Notes: generated by a model from the letters alone, not told the origin. 64,000 nucleotides of DNA from Rhodoferax sp. (GCF_013297935.1 NZ_JAAFIX010000003.1:124001-188000); one strand, 5' to 3'; positions 38,143 to 48,495 are shown, counted from the first letter of the stretch. Program-made: numbers and translations.

Positions 38143-38170
38143 ACAAAACCCAACCGGCCCGGTCGCACGC

Positions 38171-40150
38171 CTACGCTACTTTGAAGTTGGCAATTTCTCC
38201 ACGCAAACCCTCGGACTGGTCGCTCAGTGCACCGGCAGCCGCGCTTGTTTGCTCCACCAGCGCTGCATTTTGCTGGGTGTTTTGCTCCAGCAGCTGAATG
38301 GCGGCCACCGATTGGCCCACGCCTTCGGCCTGCTCCCGCGAGCCCACCGCGATTTCGCGCAACAGCGTTTGAATGCGCTGGGCATTGCCCAGAATCTCCT
38401 CCATAGTGGCACCGGCGCTGTCCACCACCCGGCTGCCGTTCTCCACGTTGTGCACGCTGGTGGTGATCAGGTCCTTGATCTCCTTGGCAGCTGCCGCTGA
38501 GCGCTGGGCCAGCACCCGCACTTCGGTGGCCACCACGGCAAACCCACGCCCCTGCTCACCCGCGCGGGCGGCCTCAACCGCCGCGTTCAGTGCCAATATG
38601 TTGGTCTGAAAGGCAATGCCATCAATGGTGGAAATAATGTCGCCGATCTTGCGGGAAGACTGGTTGATGGCCCCCATCACCTGCACCACATCCCGGATCA
38701 CCACTCCGCCTTGCTCAGCAACGCCCGCGTTTTCGCGGGCCAGGCTAGCCGCAGCCTCCGAGTGTTCTGCCATTTGCTTGGCGGATGCACCGATCTGCTC
38801 CATGGTGGCAGCCTGTTGCTCCAGGCTGCTAGCGGCCGACTCAGTGCGCGATGACAAGTCGAGGCTGGCGCGGGCAATTTCGGCACTGGTCCCGGCCAGA
38901 TCGCGGGCCGAGTGGCGCACTTTGCGGATCAGCAGGTGCAGCGAGTCGTAGGCTTTGCGCAGATCCACAATCACCAAGGCCGGCTCGTCCCGCCCCCAGG
39001 GCTGACTGGGTGCCCGGCGTAAGTCGCCTTCAGCCATTTCCTGCAGGTGCTGGCTGATCAGGCGCAAGCCCCCGCGGGTGACCAGAAAGAACGCATAAAA
39101 CGCATAGGCCGCCAGCAACAGCGTGACCACTAGAATCACAATGGTCAGGTGCACTTGTTGCTGCGCGCTCTTCACCCGCTTGTCGAGCAAGGTGTCGAGA
39201 ACCGGCAGCAAGCGGTCTAAAAGGGCTGCCTGGGCCGTGAATGCGGCGTCGCCCTGGGCGGCAAAGCTGGCCAGGGCGCTGCTGTCGAGCGTGGCTGCGG
39301 AAATAATGGTTTTCTCGACCGCATCGAGAAACTTCTGGGTCGCGTCGCGCGATGCATCAATCTGAATGCGCGAAGACAACTCCGGCGTTTGCTGCACCGA
39401 TTTGGCAATGCCCGCCAGCATATTGGCCTGGTGAAACTCTGCAATGGCATCCGCCTTGTCAATGGCCGCCCGGAACTGGAGGCTGAGCTGGCCGTCGCGC
39501 AAAGCGGCAGCGCCGGCCGCCCGCATCAGGCCGGTGCGCTCCATCAGGTCGGGCAGGCGAAAAGCCGCGGCGTCCATCACGTAGTAGCTGTCAATGTCCG
39601 GGTCCAGGGTGAGGTTGGATCCATCGGTGGCGGTGGTCATCACCGCAATCAGAGCCTGAATGTGGGCGGTGTTGCGCACAAAGCGCTCCACCGCATCGCC
39701 GCCCTGGCTCTTGGCGGCCGAGCGGGCCTGCTGAAGCTCCGCATAGGCTGCCACGGTGCCGAGGTTGGCACCCATTTCCTGTTGGATTTTTTCGAGTCCT
39801 GCGTACGACTTGTCGAGCGCCTCGGTCACTGCGCCCGAAGCGTCGGCCGGCGAGGCCCGCAATTGCAAAGCAAGTTGCAAGACCGGGCTAGCAGCTTGCA
39901 AGTAGCGCACACCGTCGCGCTCTTTGAGGGAGAACGCAATGGCTGCATTCTGCGCAGAAAAATAAGACCAGGAGAGCCAGGCAATGGGCAATGAAAACAG
40001 GAGAGAAACGATGAGCGCTTTGGAGGCAAAGTTAATGCTCCGCATGATGTGTACGCCCAATGCCCAGATGCCATGGGCACCGAAAAGACCGATGGGGGCG
40101 GGCTTGCTGACAGGCTCTGGCAACTCCAAGACACGCAAATTTTGTTTCAT
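38171..40150 (-). CDS. Methyl-accepting chemotaxis protein with large helical sensor
   Basis: 659 residues. A ~42-residue N-terminal tail precedes the first membrane helix (ALIVSLLFSLPIAWLSW); the tail is unusually long and contains Gly/Trp-rich sequence. The periplasmic part (~residues 65-340) is helical, with the nitrate/sulfate-sensor-like segment TLDPDIDSYYVMDAAAFRLP. A second membrane helix (LTIVILVVTLLLAAYAFYAF), a HAMP domain and the signalling domain (tip [20 protein letters not shown]) follow. It has no C-terminal CheR-binding pentapeptide. The ligand is unknown. Confidence 0.9.
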   Translation of the reverse strand: MKQNLRVLELPEPVSKPAPIGLFGAHGIWALGVHIMRSINFASKALIVSLLFSLPIAWLSWSYFSAQNAAIAFSLKERDGVRYLQAASPVLQLALQLRASPADASGAVTEALDKSYAGLEKIQQEMGANLGTVAAYAELQQARSAAKSQGGDAVERFVRNTAHIQALIAVMTTATDGSNLTLDPDIDSYYVMDAAAFRLPDLMERTGLMRAAGAAALRDGQLSLQFRAAIDKADAIAEFHQANMLAGIAKSVQQTPELSSRIQIDASRDATQKFLDAVEKTIISAATLDSSALASFAAQGDAAFTAQAALLDRLLPVLDTLLDKRVKSAQQQVHLTIVILVVTLLLAAYAFYAFFLVTRGGLRLISQHLQEMAEGDLRRAPSQPWGRDEPALVIVDLRKAYDSLHLLIRKVRHSARDLAGTSAEIARASLDLSSRTESAASSLEQQAATMEQIGASAKQMAEHSEAAASLARENAGVAEQGGVVIRDVVQVMGAINQSSRKIGDIISTIDGIAFQTNILALNAAVEAARAGEQGRGFAVVATEVRVLAQRSAAAAKEIKDLITTSVHNVENGSRVVDSAGATMEEILGNAQRIQTLLREIAVGSREQAEGVGQSVAAIQLLEQNTQQNAALVEQTSAAAGALSDQSEGLRGEIANFKVA

Positions 40151-40283
40151 TCTCTATTGCTCCGTTACGACATCAACAGCTAAGCAAAAACTGTGTCACC
40201 CCGAGTAAGGCAAGGGTCCGTAGCTTCGCAACATTAAATAACAAATGCTTGTTAACTATAGGGCAGATAAAGCATGAAATTCC

Positions 40284-40682
40284 TTACAGCCTTTGATGAA
40301 ACAACAACAATCCGCGCTGCAAGGCCTCCCGGGTCAGAGGCTTGGGTATCAGGCCTTTGGCACCCAAGTCGTGGAAGCGGGCTGCGTCTGAGGGCAGGTC
40401 GTTCCCCGTCACCATCAGAACCGGCGGCACGCGCTGGGCCGCAGCACGCCATTGCTGCAAGGTTTTGAGCACGCCGGTGCCATCCAGGTTGGGCATGCTT
40501 TCATCGAGCAAAACGCCGTCAAACCGCTGGGCCTGCAAGGCGGCCAAGGCCTTCACACCGTCTTCCACCAGCACCCCGGTGCAGCCAGCCTCTTTGAGCA
40601 GGCGCGCGGCCATCATGCGGTTAATGGGGTTGTCGTCCGCTACCAGGATGTGCAGGGGCCGATTGCGGGAAATGATTGCCAT
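40284..40682 (-). CDS. Stand-alone response regulator receiver domain
   Basis: 132 residues: one receiver domain and no output domain. The acidic pair Asp16-Asp17 (LVADDNPINRMMAARLL) and phospho-acceptor Asp60 (VLLDESMPNLDG) are present, with Thr in VLMVTGND and Lys in LIPKPLT. The DDNPINRM form is typical of receivers split from hybrid kinases. Sitting between two chemoreceptors, it may serve chemotaxis or a phosphorelay. No kinase is in the window. Confidence 0.9.
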   Translation of the reverse strand: MAIISRNRPLHILVADDNPINRMMAARLLKEAGCTGVLVEDGVKALAALQAQRFDGVLLDESMPNLDGTGVLKTLQQWRAAAQRVPPVLMVTGNDLPSDAARFHDLGAKGLIPKPLTREALQRGLLLFHQRL

Positions 40683-40701
40683 AGATTCCTATCGGTTCGC
40701 T

Positions 40702-40762
40702 CTTTTTTTGATAGCTACTCGCGCACATTCTATGCGGGCGAGTGCCCTAAAACGATAGAAAA
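40702..40762. repeat. Dispersed repeat family A, intergenic copy
   Basis: TTTTTTTGATAGCTACTCGC, GCACATTCTATGCGGGCGAG, TGCCCTAAAACGATAG. It fills the gap between the chemoreceptor and receiver genes, immediately upstream of the receiver's ribosome site (AGGA at ~40686). Confidence 0.85.
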
Positions 40763-40779
40763 CAGGCTGATAAAACGCT

Positions 40780-42372
40780 TCAACCCGGAGCCGGCAACCT
40801 GGGCACGTCGGGCACCAGCCCCACGGCGGGTTCGCGGTGCAGCTTGAAGAACGCCACCGCCTCCACCAGCTGCGCCGCCTCGTGCTGCAAGCCGCTGGCG
40901 GCGGCCGCAATCTCTTCGACCATGGCCGCGTTTTGCTGGGTGGTCTGGTCGATCAGGCTAATGGCCTGCCCGACCTGCTGAACCCCGGTGCTCTGGGCCT
41001 CACTGGCCGCGCTGATGTCTGCCGCCACCCGGGTCACCTCTTGAATGGCGCTCACCACCTGCGACATGGAGGCCCCGGCCTTGGCTACCTGCGCGTTGCC
41101 CCGCTCTACCCGCTCCAGACTGGCCTGAATCAGCGTCTTGACTTCTTTAGCCGCTTCTGCGGAGCGCCCGGCCAGCAGCCGCACCTCTGAGGCCACCACG
41201 GCAAAGCCCCGCCCTTGCTCCCCGGCGCGCGCCGCCTCCACCGCAGCGTTGAGCGCCAGGATGTTGGTTTGGAATGCAATACCGTCAATCACGCTGATGA
41301 TGTCCACAATGCGGCGCGCGCTGTGGTCAATGTCCTGCATGGTGTGCACCACATCAGCCACTTCAGCGCCGCCCCGGGTGGCCGCTTGCGACGCATTGCG
41401 GGCCAAGGTGTCGGCTTGGGCCGAGCGGGCCGCATTGATGCGCACCGTCTCGCCCAGCGCCTCCATGGACGCAGCGGTTTGCTGGATAGCACCGGCCTGC
41501 TGTTCGGTGCGGCTGGACAGGTCGTGGTTGCCCGATGCAATTTCGACACTGGCGCCCGCCACGGCCTCTGCGGCCTGCCGCACACGCGCCACGACCCCGC
41601 TCAGGCTCTGTTGCATGTGGGCGAGTTGCGCCATTACGCTCTGGGGCTGTGCCGACGCTTCTTCCACGGCACTGAAATCACCCGCCCCCAAGCGCTGCGC
41701 CAAGGCGTGGGCCTGTTCGGGCTCGCCCCCGAGCTGGCGGGTGATGCTGCGGGCAAAGCGCCAGCCAAACGCGGCAGCACACACGAGCCCGGCGCTGATC
41801 AGGCAGATGTTGGTCCACCACATTGCCTGGTAACGCTTACCGGCCGCTTCATAGGCGTCTTTGGCGCCGCCGATTTGCAGTTGCTGCAGTCCTTGGATAC
41901 TGCGCCCCACCGGAATAGCAAGAGGCGTCATCTTCTCCACCATCGCGGCCTGGGCGGTGGTGATGTCGTTCTCCAGCAAGGCGGTGACGGCGGGTTGGAG
42001 ACCTTGCGTTTCGTAGTGCTGGGCCGCTTTCTCCCAATCGGCGGCCCATGTCTGCGCCTCCGGGCTCAGCGGGCGCGCACGGTACCCGGCCCAGAGTGTG
42101 GCAATTTGTTGTTGATTGGCTTTGATCTCTTTGACACTGTGGGCAATCACCTCCGGCAAGGGGTTGGCCAAGGTCTGCGCCACATGCATGCGGCTGCTGT
42201 AGGTGAGTGCGTCCATCTGCCCTAGGGCGACGGCCGGCACGGTGCGGTCTTCGTACACGCTGCGCAGAGCGTCGTTGGACTGCCGCGCCCCGTACACCCC
42301 AAACCCGCCCACGAGCAGCAGCAAGGCTGCAAAACCGGCAACCAACACCAATAAGCGGGTAGACAAGCGCAT
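40780..42372 (-). CDS. Methyl-accepting chemotaxis protein, four-helix-bundle sensor type
   Basis: 530 residues, Tar/Tsr-like plan. TM1 ([20 protein letters not shown]), a ~150-residue periplasmic helical bundle with [20 protein letters not shown]2 ([20 protein letters not shown]), HAMP, then the signalling domain with tip [20 protein letters not shown] and the C-terminal [14 protein letters not shown] segment. The protein ends in a proline-rich tail. The ligand cannot be read from sequence. It is on the same strand as the receiver gene 97 bp downstream. Confidence 0.93.
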   Translation of the reverse strand: MRLSTRLLVLVAGFAALLLLVGGFGVYGARQSNDALRSVYEDRTVPAVALGQMDALTYSSRMHVAQTLANPLPEVIAHSVKEIKANQQQIATLWAGYRARPLSPEAQTWAADWEKAAQHYETQGLQPAVTALLENDITTAQAAMVEKMTPLAIPVGRSIQGLQQLQIGGAKDAYEAAGKRYQAMWWTNICLISAGLVCAAAFGWRFARSITRQLGGEPEQAHALAQRLGAGDFSAVEEASAQPQSVMAQLAHMQQSLSGVVARVRQAAEAVAGASVEIASGNHDLSSRTEQQAGAIQQTAASMEALGETVRINAARSAQADTLARNASQAATRGGAEVADVVHTMQDIDHSARRIVDIISVIDGIAFQTNILALNAAVEAARAGEQGRGFAVVASEVRLLAGRSAEAAKEVKTLIQASLERVERGNAQVAKAGASMSQVVSAIQEVTRVAADISAASEAQSTGVQQVGQAISLIDQTTQQNAAMVEEIAAAASGLQHEAAQLVEAVAFFKLHREPAVGLVPDVPRLPAPG

Positions 42373-42472
42373 AACAGCCCCAAAAAAGTGCCCACCATGG
42401 AGGCGGGGGAACCTTATTGAATGTCTGTGATGTGACGGTTTAATGACGCCGGCGCAGGCCGGTGGCGAGCGC

Positions 42473-43576
42473 TCAGGCGGCGCCGATATTCGGAATCAAA
42501 CCACCCACGGGCTGGCCGTTTTTCAGCGCTGCCGTAAACGCCAGCATGCGGTCAATCGGCAAGCGGGCGCGGTCAATCAGTTTGTGGTCCACCTGAACTT
42601 CATTCAGGCCATGCTCAAGCACCCGCGCCACGCCGGCCAGGCCATTCATGGCCATCCAGGGGCAGTGGGCGCAGCTTTTGCAGGTGGCGCTGTTGCCGGC
42701 GGTGGGCGCTTCGATGAAGGTCTTGCCGGGGTTGAGCGTGCGCAGCTTGTGCAGCATGCCGTTGTCGGTGGCGACGATGAAGGTGTCAGCGTCCAGCGTT
42801 TGTGCGGCTTTCAAGATGGCGCTGGTCGATCCTACTGCGTGGGCCAGGGCCACCACCTCCTGCGGCGACTCGGGGTGCACCAGCACTTTGGCTTTTGGGT
42901 GCTCCTTGATCAGCGCTTCGAGCTCAAAGGCCTTGAACTCGTCGTGCACGATGCAGGCGCCTTCCCAGAACACCATGTCAGCGCCGGTTTCGCGCTGGAT
43001 GTAACCACCCAGGTGTTTGTCGGGCGCCCACAGAATTTTTTGGCCCTTGTCTTTGAGGGCTTTCACGATGTCCAGCGCACAGCTGCTGGTCACCAGCCAA
43101 TCAGCACGCGCTTTTACCGCAGCGCTGGTGTTGGCATAGACCACCACAGTGCGGTCGGGGTGGGCGTCACAAAACGCGTTGAATTCGTTGATGGGGCAGC
43201 CCAGGTCCAGCGAGCAGGTGGCGTCCAGGTCGGGCATGAGCACCGTTTTGTGGGGCGACAAAATCTTGCTGGTCTCACCCATGAACTTCACGCCCGACAC
43301 CACCAGCGTCTGCGCGCTGTGGTCGCGGCCGAAGCGGGCCATCTCCAGCGAGTCGCTCACCAGGCCGCCGGTTTCTTCGGCCAGGTCCTGTAAATCCGGG
43401 TGCACGTAGTAGTGCGACACCATGACCGCGTTCTTTTCTTTCAGCAGGCGCTTGATTTTGTCTTTGAGTGCGGTGCGTTCGTCGGGGGTGGGCTCTACGG
43501 GCACGCGGGCCCAGGCATGTTTGGTCGAGCAGGCAGGTTGCTCGTATTCCACCTCAATCACATCACTGGCGCTCAT
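42473..43576 (-). CDS. nadA: Quinolinate synthase NadA
   Basis: 367 residues from the ATG at 43576 (an adjacent GTG at 43579 is possible). It condenses iminoaspartate with dihydroxyacetone phosphate to give quinolinate. Family stretches are [54 protein letters not shown] and [20 protein letters not shown]. The three 4Fe-4S cysteines fall in CSLDLGC, the [12 protein letters not shown] segment and [11 protein letters not shown]. The start overlaps the nadC stop (TGATG), so the two are coupled. Confidence 0.96.
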   Translation of the reverse strand: MSASDVIEVEYEQPACSTKHAWARVPVEPTPDERTALKDKIKRLLKEKNAVMVSHYYVHPDLQDLAEETGGLVSDSLEMARFGRDHSAQTLVVSGVKFMGETSKILSPHKTVLMPDLDATCSLDLGCPINEFNAFCDAHPDRTVVVYANTSAAVKARADWLVTSSCALDIVKALKDKGQKILWAPDKHLGGYIQRETGADMVFWEGACIVHDEFKAFELEALIKEHPKAKVLVHPESPQEVVALAHAVGSTSAILKAAQTLDADTFIVATDNGMLHKLRTLNPGKTFIEAPTAGNSATCKSCAHCPWMAMNGLAGVARVLEHGLNEVQVDHKLIDRARLPIDRMLAFTAALKNGQPVGGLIPNIGAA

Positions 43577-44445
43577 CACAGGTCCTCAAATCGCATGGAG
43601 AAGTCGGTCGCCTTCACGTCTTTGGTCAAGGCCCCGATGGAGATGCGGTCCACCCCGGTGGCTGCAATGGCGCGCACCGTGTCCAGGTTCACGCCACCCG
43701 AGACTTCGAGAATCGCGCGGCCGGCATTGATGGCCACCGCCTGCATCAGCTGCGCCAGGGTCATGTTGTCCAGCAACACCATCTTGGCGCCGCAGTCCAG
43801 CGCTTCGCGCAGTTGCTCCAAGGTCTCCACTTCGACCTCAATGAACCTGGCCGTGGCGGCGAACTGGGTAGCGCGTTGCAGCGCGGCAGTGACCCCGCCT
43901 GCAGCGGCAATATGGTTTTCTTTGATGAGCACCGCGTCATGCAGGCCGATGCGGTGGTTGGTGCCGCCACCGGTTTTGACAGCGTATTTTTGGGCCAAGC
44001 GCAGGCCGGGAATGGTCTTGCGGGTGTCCACAATCGCCGCGCGGTTGCCAGGCACCTCGTTGACTGCATCCACAAAGGTGGCGGTTTTGGTGGCCACAGC
44101 GCTGAGCAGCTGCAAAAAGTTCAGCGCGGTGCGCTCAGCCGTCAGCAGGGCTTGGGCGTTGCCTTCAATTTCCAGCACCACCTGGTCTTGCTGGCAGCGC
44201 TGGCCTTCGCGCACATGCCAGATGATGGCGGCCGACGGGTCCAGGGCTCGCACGGCCGCAGTGGCCCAAGGCTCGCCGCAAATGACCGCAGACTCGCGGG
44301 CCATCACGCGCGCACGGGCACGGCGGGTGGGGTCAATCAAGGAGGCAGTCAGGTCGCCGGCGCCCACGTCTTCCGACAATGCGCGCACCACATCGGCCTG
44401 CGCCAGGGCGGCGATATCGGCAGGGGAAAGGTCAAAAGTGCTCAT
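43576..44445 (-). CDS. nadC: Nicotinate-nucleotide pyrophosphorylase (carboxylating) NadC
   Basis: 289 residues from the ATG at 44445. It converts quinolinate and PRPP to nicotinate mononucleotide. Motifs: [15 protein letters not shown] near the N-terminus, [72 protein letters not shown] and [20 protein letters not shown]. It reads first in the nadC-nadA pair. There is no obvious ribosome site. Confidence 0.97.
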   Translation of the reverse strand: MSTFDLSPADIAALAQADVVRALSEDVGAGDLTASLIDPTRRARARVMARESAVICGEPWATAAVRALDPSAAIIWHVREGQRCQQDQVVLEIEGNAQALLTAERTALNFLQLLSAVATKTATFVDAVNEVPGNRAAIVDTRKTIPGLRLAQKYAVKTGGGTNHRIGLHDAVLIKENHIAAAGGVTAALQRATQFAATARFIEVEVETLEQLREALDCGAKMVLLDNMTLAQLMQAVAINAGRAILEVSGGVNLDTVRAIAATGVDRISIGALTKDVKATDFSMRFEDL

Positions 44446-44540
44446 ACACCGGAGGATAACCGGCGCAGCTTGCACTGGTTTGTCAGCAGGTAAGCATGCC
44501 AAAATACCCTGTCCTCGCAACAGGTTTTTAGGAACACCGC

Positions 44541-44873
44541 ATGACTCCCCGCATCACCGCCCTCTTTGCTGCCAGCACGGTCATGGGCCAAGCATCGGCC
44601 GCCACCCAACCGGGTTCCGCAGGGTTCGCAGGTGTGGTGGGAAGCTTGAGCCCCCTGCATTGGGCCTTGATCGCTGTCTCGCTGGCGCTGGTAGTGGGCC
44701 TGGTGATTCTGCGGGTGCGCCGGAACCGCGCCGCACGCGCTATGACCTCCCTCGATATGCAGCCGACCATGTTCGCGCATACGGTGATGGCCGATAACAG
44801 CATCAACCAGCGTACCGTCCCCCAACCCTTGGCTCCGCACCCGCACGCGGACCAGGTGTGGACTAGCCGGTAA
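44541..44873 (+). CDS. Small single-span membrane protein of unknown function
   Basis: 110 residues; ATG at 44541 with AGGA 8 nt upstream. A weak signal-like N-terminus (ITALFAASTVMGQASA) is followed by a membrane helix (LHWALIAVSLALVVGLVILR), a basic stop-transfer (RVRRNRAARA) and a ~50-residue polar, proline/histidine-containing tail. I do not recognise a family. It is divergent from nadC and lies 59 bp before the DUF3460 gene. Confidence 0.6.
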   Translation: MTPRITALFAASTVMGQASAATQPGSAGFAGVVGSLSPLHWALIAVSLALVVGLVILRVRRNRAARAMTSLDMQPTMFAHTVMADNSINQRTVPQPLAPHPHADQVWTSR

Positions 44874-44932
44874 GGCCCGTGTCCCGGAGCCGCTGATCCC
44901 TGCCGTTAAAATGGCGCGATTAAGGACCTGCA

Positions 44933-45139
44933 ATGAACATCTTCCGCCGCCCCGACTACCGCTCTGAAGCCACCCAGTTCATCGACCAACTCAAGGTCGA
45001 GAAGCCCACGCTGGAAGCCGAGCAGCGCAAGGGCCGTGCCTTGCTGTGGGACAAAGTGGTGGACCGCATGGCTTGGAAAGGCTTTCGCAGTGCCCAAGTG
45101 GCGCAAAAGCCTTACGTCTACCAGACCAAGCACGATTAA
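44933..45139 (+). CDS. DUF3460 family protein
   Basis: 68 residues, ATG at 44933 with AAGGA upstream. MNIFRRPDYRSEATQFIDQL and GRALLWDKVVDRMAWKGFRS match the small DUF3460 family of Burkholderiales. No function is established. It lies just upstream of scpA in the same direction. Confidence 0.85.
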   Translation: MNIFRRPDYRSEATQFIDQLKVEKPTLEAEQRKGRALLWDKVVDRMAWKGFRSAQVAQKPYVYQTKHD

Positions 45140-45149
45140 GTGCCAAATC

Positions 45150-45200
45150 AGCCTCCAGCGCTCGTATTACTTGCGCGGATAGCTCCTGATTTCATAGCAA
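45150..45200. repeat. Dispersed repeat family A, intergenic copy before scpA
   Basis: Reverse orientation: CCTCCAGCGCTCGTATTACT, TGCGCGGATAGCTCCTGATT, TCATAGCAAA. It directly abuts the scpA start codon, so it supplies the ribosome-binding region of that gene. Confidence 0.75.
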
Positions 45201-45201
45201 A

Positions 45202-46050
45202 ATGACTTCCAATACCACCGGCGAGTCCACCGGAATCGCCGAACTCGGGCGCATGCCCGAGGTGGTGGACCAAGTGGCGCTGGCCCGCCTATATGGCGAG
45301 CCCCTGTTCGCCATGCCGCAGGACCTCTACATCCCACCGGATGCGCTGGAGGTGTTTCTGGAGGCCTTCGAAGGCCCGCTAGACCTGCTGCTGTACCTGA
45401 TTCGCAAGCAGAACTTCAACATCCTCGACATTCCCATGTTGAGCGTGACCAAGCAGTATCTGGTGTACGTGGAGCAAATCCGCAAGCGTAACCTGGAGTT
45501 GGCTGCGGAATATTTGCTCATGGCGGCCATGCTGATTGAAATCAAATCACGCATGTTGCTGCCCCCCAAAAAGTCGGCCGAGGGCGAAGAAGCAGAAGAC
45601 CCGCGCGCTGAGCTGGTGCGCCGCTTGCTCGAATACGAGCAAATGAAGCTGGCAGCCGCGCGGCTCAACGCCATCCCGCAGTACGGGCGCGATTTCCTGA
45701 AAGCCAATGTCTACATTGAGCAGAGTCTCAAGCCCCGATTCCCGGATGTGGCGGTGGAGGAGCTGCAAAGCGCCTGGCGCGACATCCTGAAGCGGGCCAA
45801 GCTGGTGCAGCACCACAAGATCAGCCGTGAAGAGTTGTCGGTGCGCGAGCACATGAGCATCGTGCTCAAAAAGCTGCAGGGCCAGCGCTTTGTGGGCTTT
45901 GAAGATTTGTTTGACACCAGTTACGGGACCCCGGTGCTGGTGGTGACCTTCATCGCCCTGCTGGAGCTGGCCAAAGAGACTCTGATCGAAATCACCCAGG
46001 CGGAGGCCTTTGCGCCCATTTATGTGCGGCTGGCCTATTCACCCGCTTGA
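45202..46050 (+). CDS. scpA: Segregation and condensation protein A
   Basis: 282 residues. The kleisin of the SMC-ScpAB complex. N-terminal SMC-contacting segment FLEAFEGPLDLLLYLIRKQN, LDIPMLSVTKQYLVYVEQIR, EYLLMAAMLIEIKSRMLLPP, and the C-terminal winged helix ending TLIEITQAEAFAPIYVRLA. It has a ~35-residue N-terminal extension before the conserved part. scpB is not in the window. The leader consists of a dispersed repeat and no clear ribosome site is seen. Confidence 0.95.
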   Translation: MTSNTTGESTGIAELGRMPEVVDQVALARLYGEPLFAMPQDLYIPPDALEVFLEAFEGPLDLLLYLIRKQNFNILDIPMLSVTKQYLVYVEQIRKRNLELAAEYLLMAAMLIEIKSRMLLPPKKSAEGEEAEDPRAELVRRLLEYEQMKLAAARLNAIPQYGRDFLKANVYIEQSLKPRFPDVAVEELQSAWRDILKRAKLVQHHKISREELSVREHMSIVLKKLQGQRFVGFEDLFDTSYGTPVLVVTFIALLELAKETLIEITQAEAFAPIYVRLAYSPA

Positions 46051-46142
46051 GCCGGGCTCTCTATTTCGCGGCACATAACTGCGGTTAGTATTCGCCCCAC
46101 TTTCGCCAAACCCTTGGTAATCCCGTTTTTTTGGAGTCCTCT

Positions 46143-47045
46143 ATGGCCCTGAACCCGACCGGTGAACAAGCCTCTAGCGCAACCAACGCGACTCCTTACG
46201 GCACGCTGCCCCCGGCATCTGCGCCGTCTACCCGCAAGCCCATCAGCCTGCCCCGCATTCAAGAGATGCACACCCGGGGTGAAAAAATCACCATGCTGAC
46301 CGCCTATGACGCGACCTTCGCGGCAGTGGCCGACGCGGCCGGCGTGGAGTGCATATTGGTAGGCGACTCGTTGGGCATGGTCTGCCAGGGGCGCCACAGC
46401 ACCGTAGGCGTGACCCTGGAAGACATGGCCTACCACACCCAAAGTGTGGCCCGGGGCTTGCGCCGCGCACAAGGCACGGCATGGCTGATTGGCGATTTAC
46501 CTTTCGGCAGCTACCAGGAGTCGAAGGAGCAAGCCATCCGGAGCGCCAGTGTGCTGATGCAGGCGGGCGCCCACATGGTCAAGCTCGAAGGCGGTGGCTG
46601 GACCACGGAGGTCGTGCAGTTCTTGGTGCAGCGCGGCATTCCGGTGTGCGCGCACCTGGGCCTGACCCCGCAGACCGTGCACGCCTTGGGCGGCTACCGG
46701 GTGCAGGGCCGCGGCGATGCGGCCGCCGACATCATGAAAAAGCAGGCTCTTGAGTTGCAAGACGCGGGCGCCACGATGGTGGTGCTGGAAATGGTGCCTG
46801 CCCCGCTGTCTGCCGAGCTGACACGGGAGCTGCCGCACTGCGCCACCATCGGCATTGGCGCCGGCAAAGGAACCGCCGGCCAGGTACTGGTGTTGCATGA
46901 CATGCTGGGTGTGAACCTGGGCAAGAACCCCAAGTTCGTGCGCAACTTCATGCTCGAAGCCACCAGCATCCGGGGCGCCATGGAGACCTATGTGGCCGCC
47001 GTGAAAAACGGCAGCTTTCCGGACGACGCCATCCACGCCTGGTAA
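46143..47045 (+). CDS. panB: 3-methyl-2-oxobutanoate hydroxymethyltransferase PanB
   Basis: 300 residues from the ATG at 46143 (GGAG 8 nt upstream). First step of pantothenate synthesis: ketopantoate from 2-oxoisovalerate and methylene-THF. Motifs: [90 protein letters not shown] and [21 protein letters not shown] ~40-residue low-complexity N-terminus precedes the conserved part. It lies 13 bp before panC. Confidence 0.96.
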   Translation: MALNPTGEQASSATNATPYGTLPPASAPSTRKPISLPRIQEMHTRGEKITMLTAYDATFAAVADAAGVECILVGDSLGMVCQGRHSTVGVTLEDMAYHTQSVARGLRRAQGTAWLIGDLPFGSYQESKEQAIRSASVLMQAGAHMVKLEGGGWTTEVVQFLVQRGIPVCAHLGLTPQTVHALGGYRVQGRGDAAADIMKKQALELQDAGATMVVLEMVPAPLSAELTRELPHCATIGIGAGKGTAGQVLVLHDMLGVNLGKNPKFVRNFMLEATSIRGAMETYVAAVKNGSFPDDAIHAW

Positions 47046-47058
47046 CTTGGCCCGCACT

Positions 47059-47883
47059 ATGAAACTGATTCACACGATTGCTGAGTTGCGCGATGCCCTT
47101 AGCCAGTACCGCCATCCGGCCGTAGTGCCCACCATGGGCAACCTCCACGCGGGTCACTTGGCCTTGGTGCGCCAAGCCAAGCCTCTGGGCGATGTGACGA
47201 TTTCCACCATCTTCGTGAACCGGCTGCAGTTCGCACCGCACGAGGACTTCGACACCTACCCCCGCACCCTGGAGGCGGATTGCCAGCACCTTGAAGCCGC
47301 CGGCTGCGATATCGTATTCGCCCCCAAAGAGTCTGAGCTGTACCCGCAGGCACAAACCTTCAAGGTGCACCCGCCTACGGAGTTGGCCGACATTCTCGAA
47401 GGCCACTTCCGGCCCGGCTTTTTCATTGGCGTCTGTACCGTCGTCATGAAGCTGCTGGCCGTGACCCAAGCGCGTACGGCGCTGTTCGGTAAAAAAGATT
47501 ACCAGCAACTCATGGTGATCCGCAATATGGTCAAGCAGTTCGCCCTCCCGATCGACGTGGTGGGTGGCGAGACCCAACGCAACGAGGCGGGATTGGCACT
47601 GTCCAGCCGCAACGGTTACCTCACCCCCGCGCAACGCGAAGAGGCTCTGTTGCTATCGGCCACCCTGCGCGGAATCGTGCAAGCCGTGCGCTCCGGTGAA
47701 ACAGACTTGGCCCGCCTGGAGCACGAGGGCATGCAAGCGCTGCGCGCCGCCGGGTGGATGCCTGACTATGTGGCCGTACGCCGTCAAGCAGACTTGCAAA
47801 CCCCTCAGGTTGGCGATGCCAAAGTGGTGCTGGCCGCAGCCAGGTTGGCGAGCACGCGCCTGATCGACAACTTGGAAATCTGA
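47059..47883 (+). CDS. panC: Pantothenate synthetase PanC
   Basis: 274 residues from the ATG at 47059; a TTG at 47047 is in frame. It joins pantoate and beta-alanine with ATP. Motifs: VVPTMGNLHAGHLALVRQA (nucleotide HxGH), TISTIFVNRLQFAPHEDFDT, ALFGKKDYQQLMVIRNMVKQ and LALSSRNGYLTPAQREEALL (KMSKS-like SSRN). The usual VSIFVNPxQF reads TIFVNRLQF, so the proline before Q is replaced by an RL pair. Confidence 0.95.
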   Translation: MKLIHTIAELRDALSQYRHPAVVPTMGNLHAGHLALVRQAKPLGDVTISTIFVNRLQFAPHEDFDTYPRTLEADCQHLEAAGCDIVFAPKESELYPQAQTFKVHPPTELADILEGHFRPGFFIGVCTVVMKLLAVTQARTALFGKKDYQQLMVIRNMVKQFALPIDVVGGETQRNEAGLALSSRNGYLTPAQREEALLLSATLRGIVQAVRSGETDLARLEHEGMQALRAAGWMPDYVAVRRQADLQTPQVGDAKVVLAAARLASTRLIDNLEI

Positions 47884-47893
47884 ATAGCGCCCC

Positions 47894-48451
47894 ATGAACG
47901 GAAACATGGACATGCAGCGCCGCCGTTATCTTGCCAGTGGCGTGGGCTTGGCCACACTGGCAACGACCGGCAGCTTGACGGCATGCGCCGCCGGCCAGAA
48001 CCGGGCCTTGCAGTTCAGCACCTTGGAACAAGCGGCCCAAGAGCTCCAGAGGCTCAGCGCAGCCCCTTTGGACTCGCAGGCCGTGTGGTCCTGGAGTCAG
48101 ACGCTGGAGCACTGCGCCCAGAGTATTGAGTTTTCCATGACCGGCTATCCTGAATCCAAATCAGCGCTGTTTCAAAAAACTGCAGGCGCAGCGGCCTTTG
48201 GCTTTTTCCAGTGGCGCGGCCGCATGTCGCACAACCTGGCTGAACCTATCCCGGGTGCACCAGCGCTCACAGTCGACACGCCCGCCGCCTCAGCCTTGGC
48301 CAGACTGCAAAATGCGATGGTCGCCTTTGCGGACTGGACCGCGCCGCTGCAACCGCACTTTGCCTACGGAGCACTCGGCAAACCAGACTACGAACAAGCC
48401 CACGCCATGCACCTGGCGCAGCATTTGTCCGGGTTCACTCTCAAACTTTGA
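47894..48451 (+). CDS. DUF1569 family exported or lipid-anchored protein
   Basis: 185 residues. The N-terminus has an arginine run and hydrophobic core (MQRRRYLASGVGLATLATTG) ending LTACAAG, which could be a lipobox, possibly after Tat export since RRR precedes the core. The rest is a DinB-like helical domain with WSWSQTLEHCAQSIEFSMTG, FFQWRGRMSHNLAEPIPGAP and a late AHAMHLAQHLSGF, where the histidines could bind a metal. The family has no firm function. It starts 10 bp after panC. Internal ATGs leave the exact start uncertain. Confidence 0.75.
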   Translation: MNGNMDMQRRRYLASGVGLATLATTGSLTACAAGQNRALQFSTLEQAAQELQRLSAAPLDSQAVWSWSQTLEHCAQSIEFSMTGYPESKSALFQKTAGAAAFGFFQWRGRMSHNLAEPIPGAPALTVDTPAASALARLQNAMVAFADWTAPLQPHFAYGALGKPDYEQAHAMHLAQHLSGFTLKL

Positions 48452-48495
48452 CCCACCCGGGCAAGCGCAAAGGCTGCTTGGCTGAACCTGTAGCG

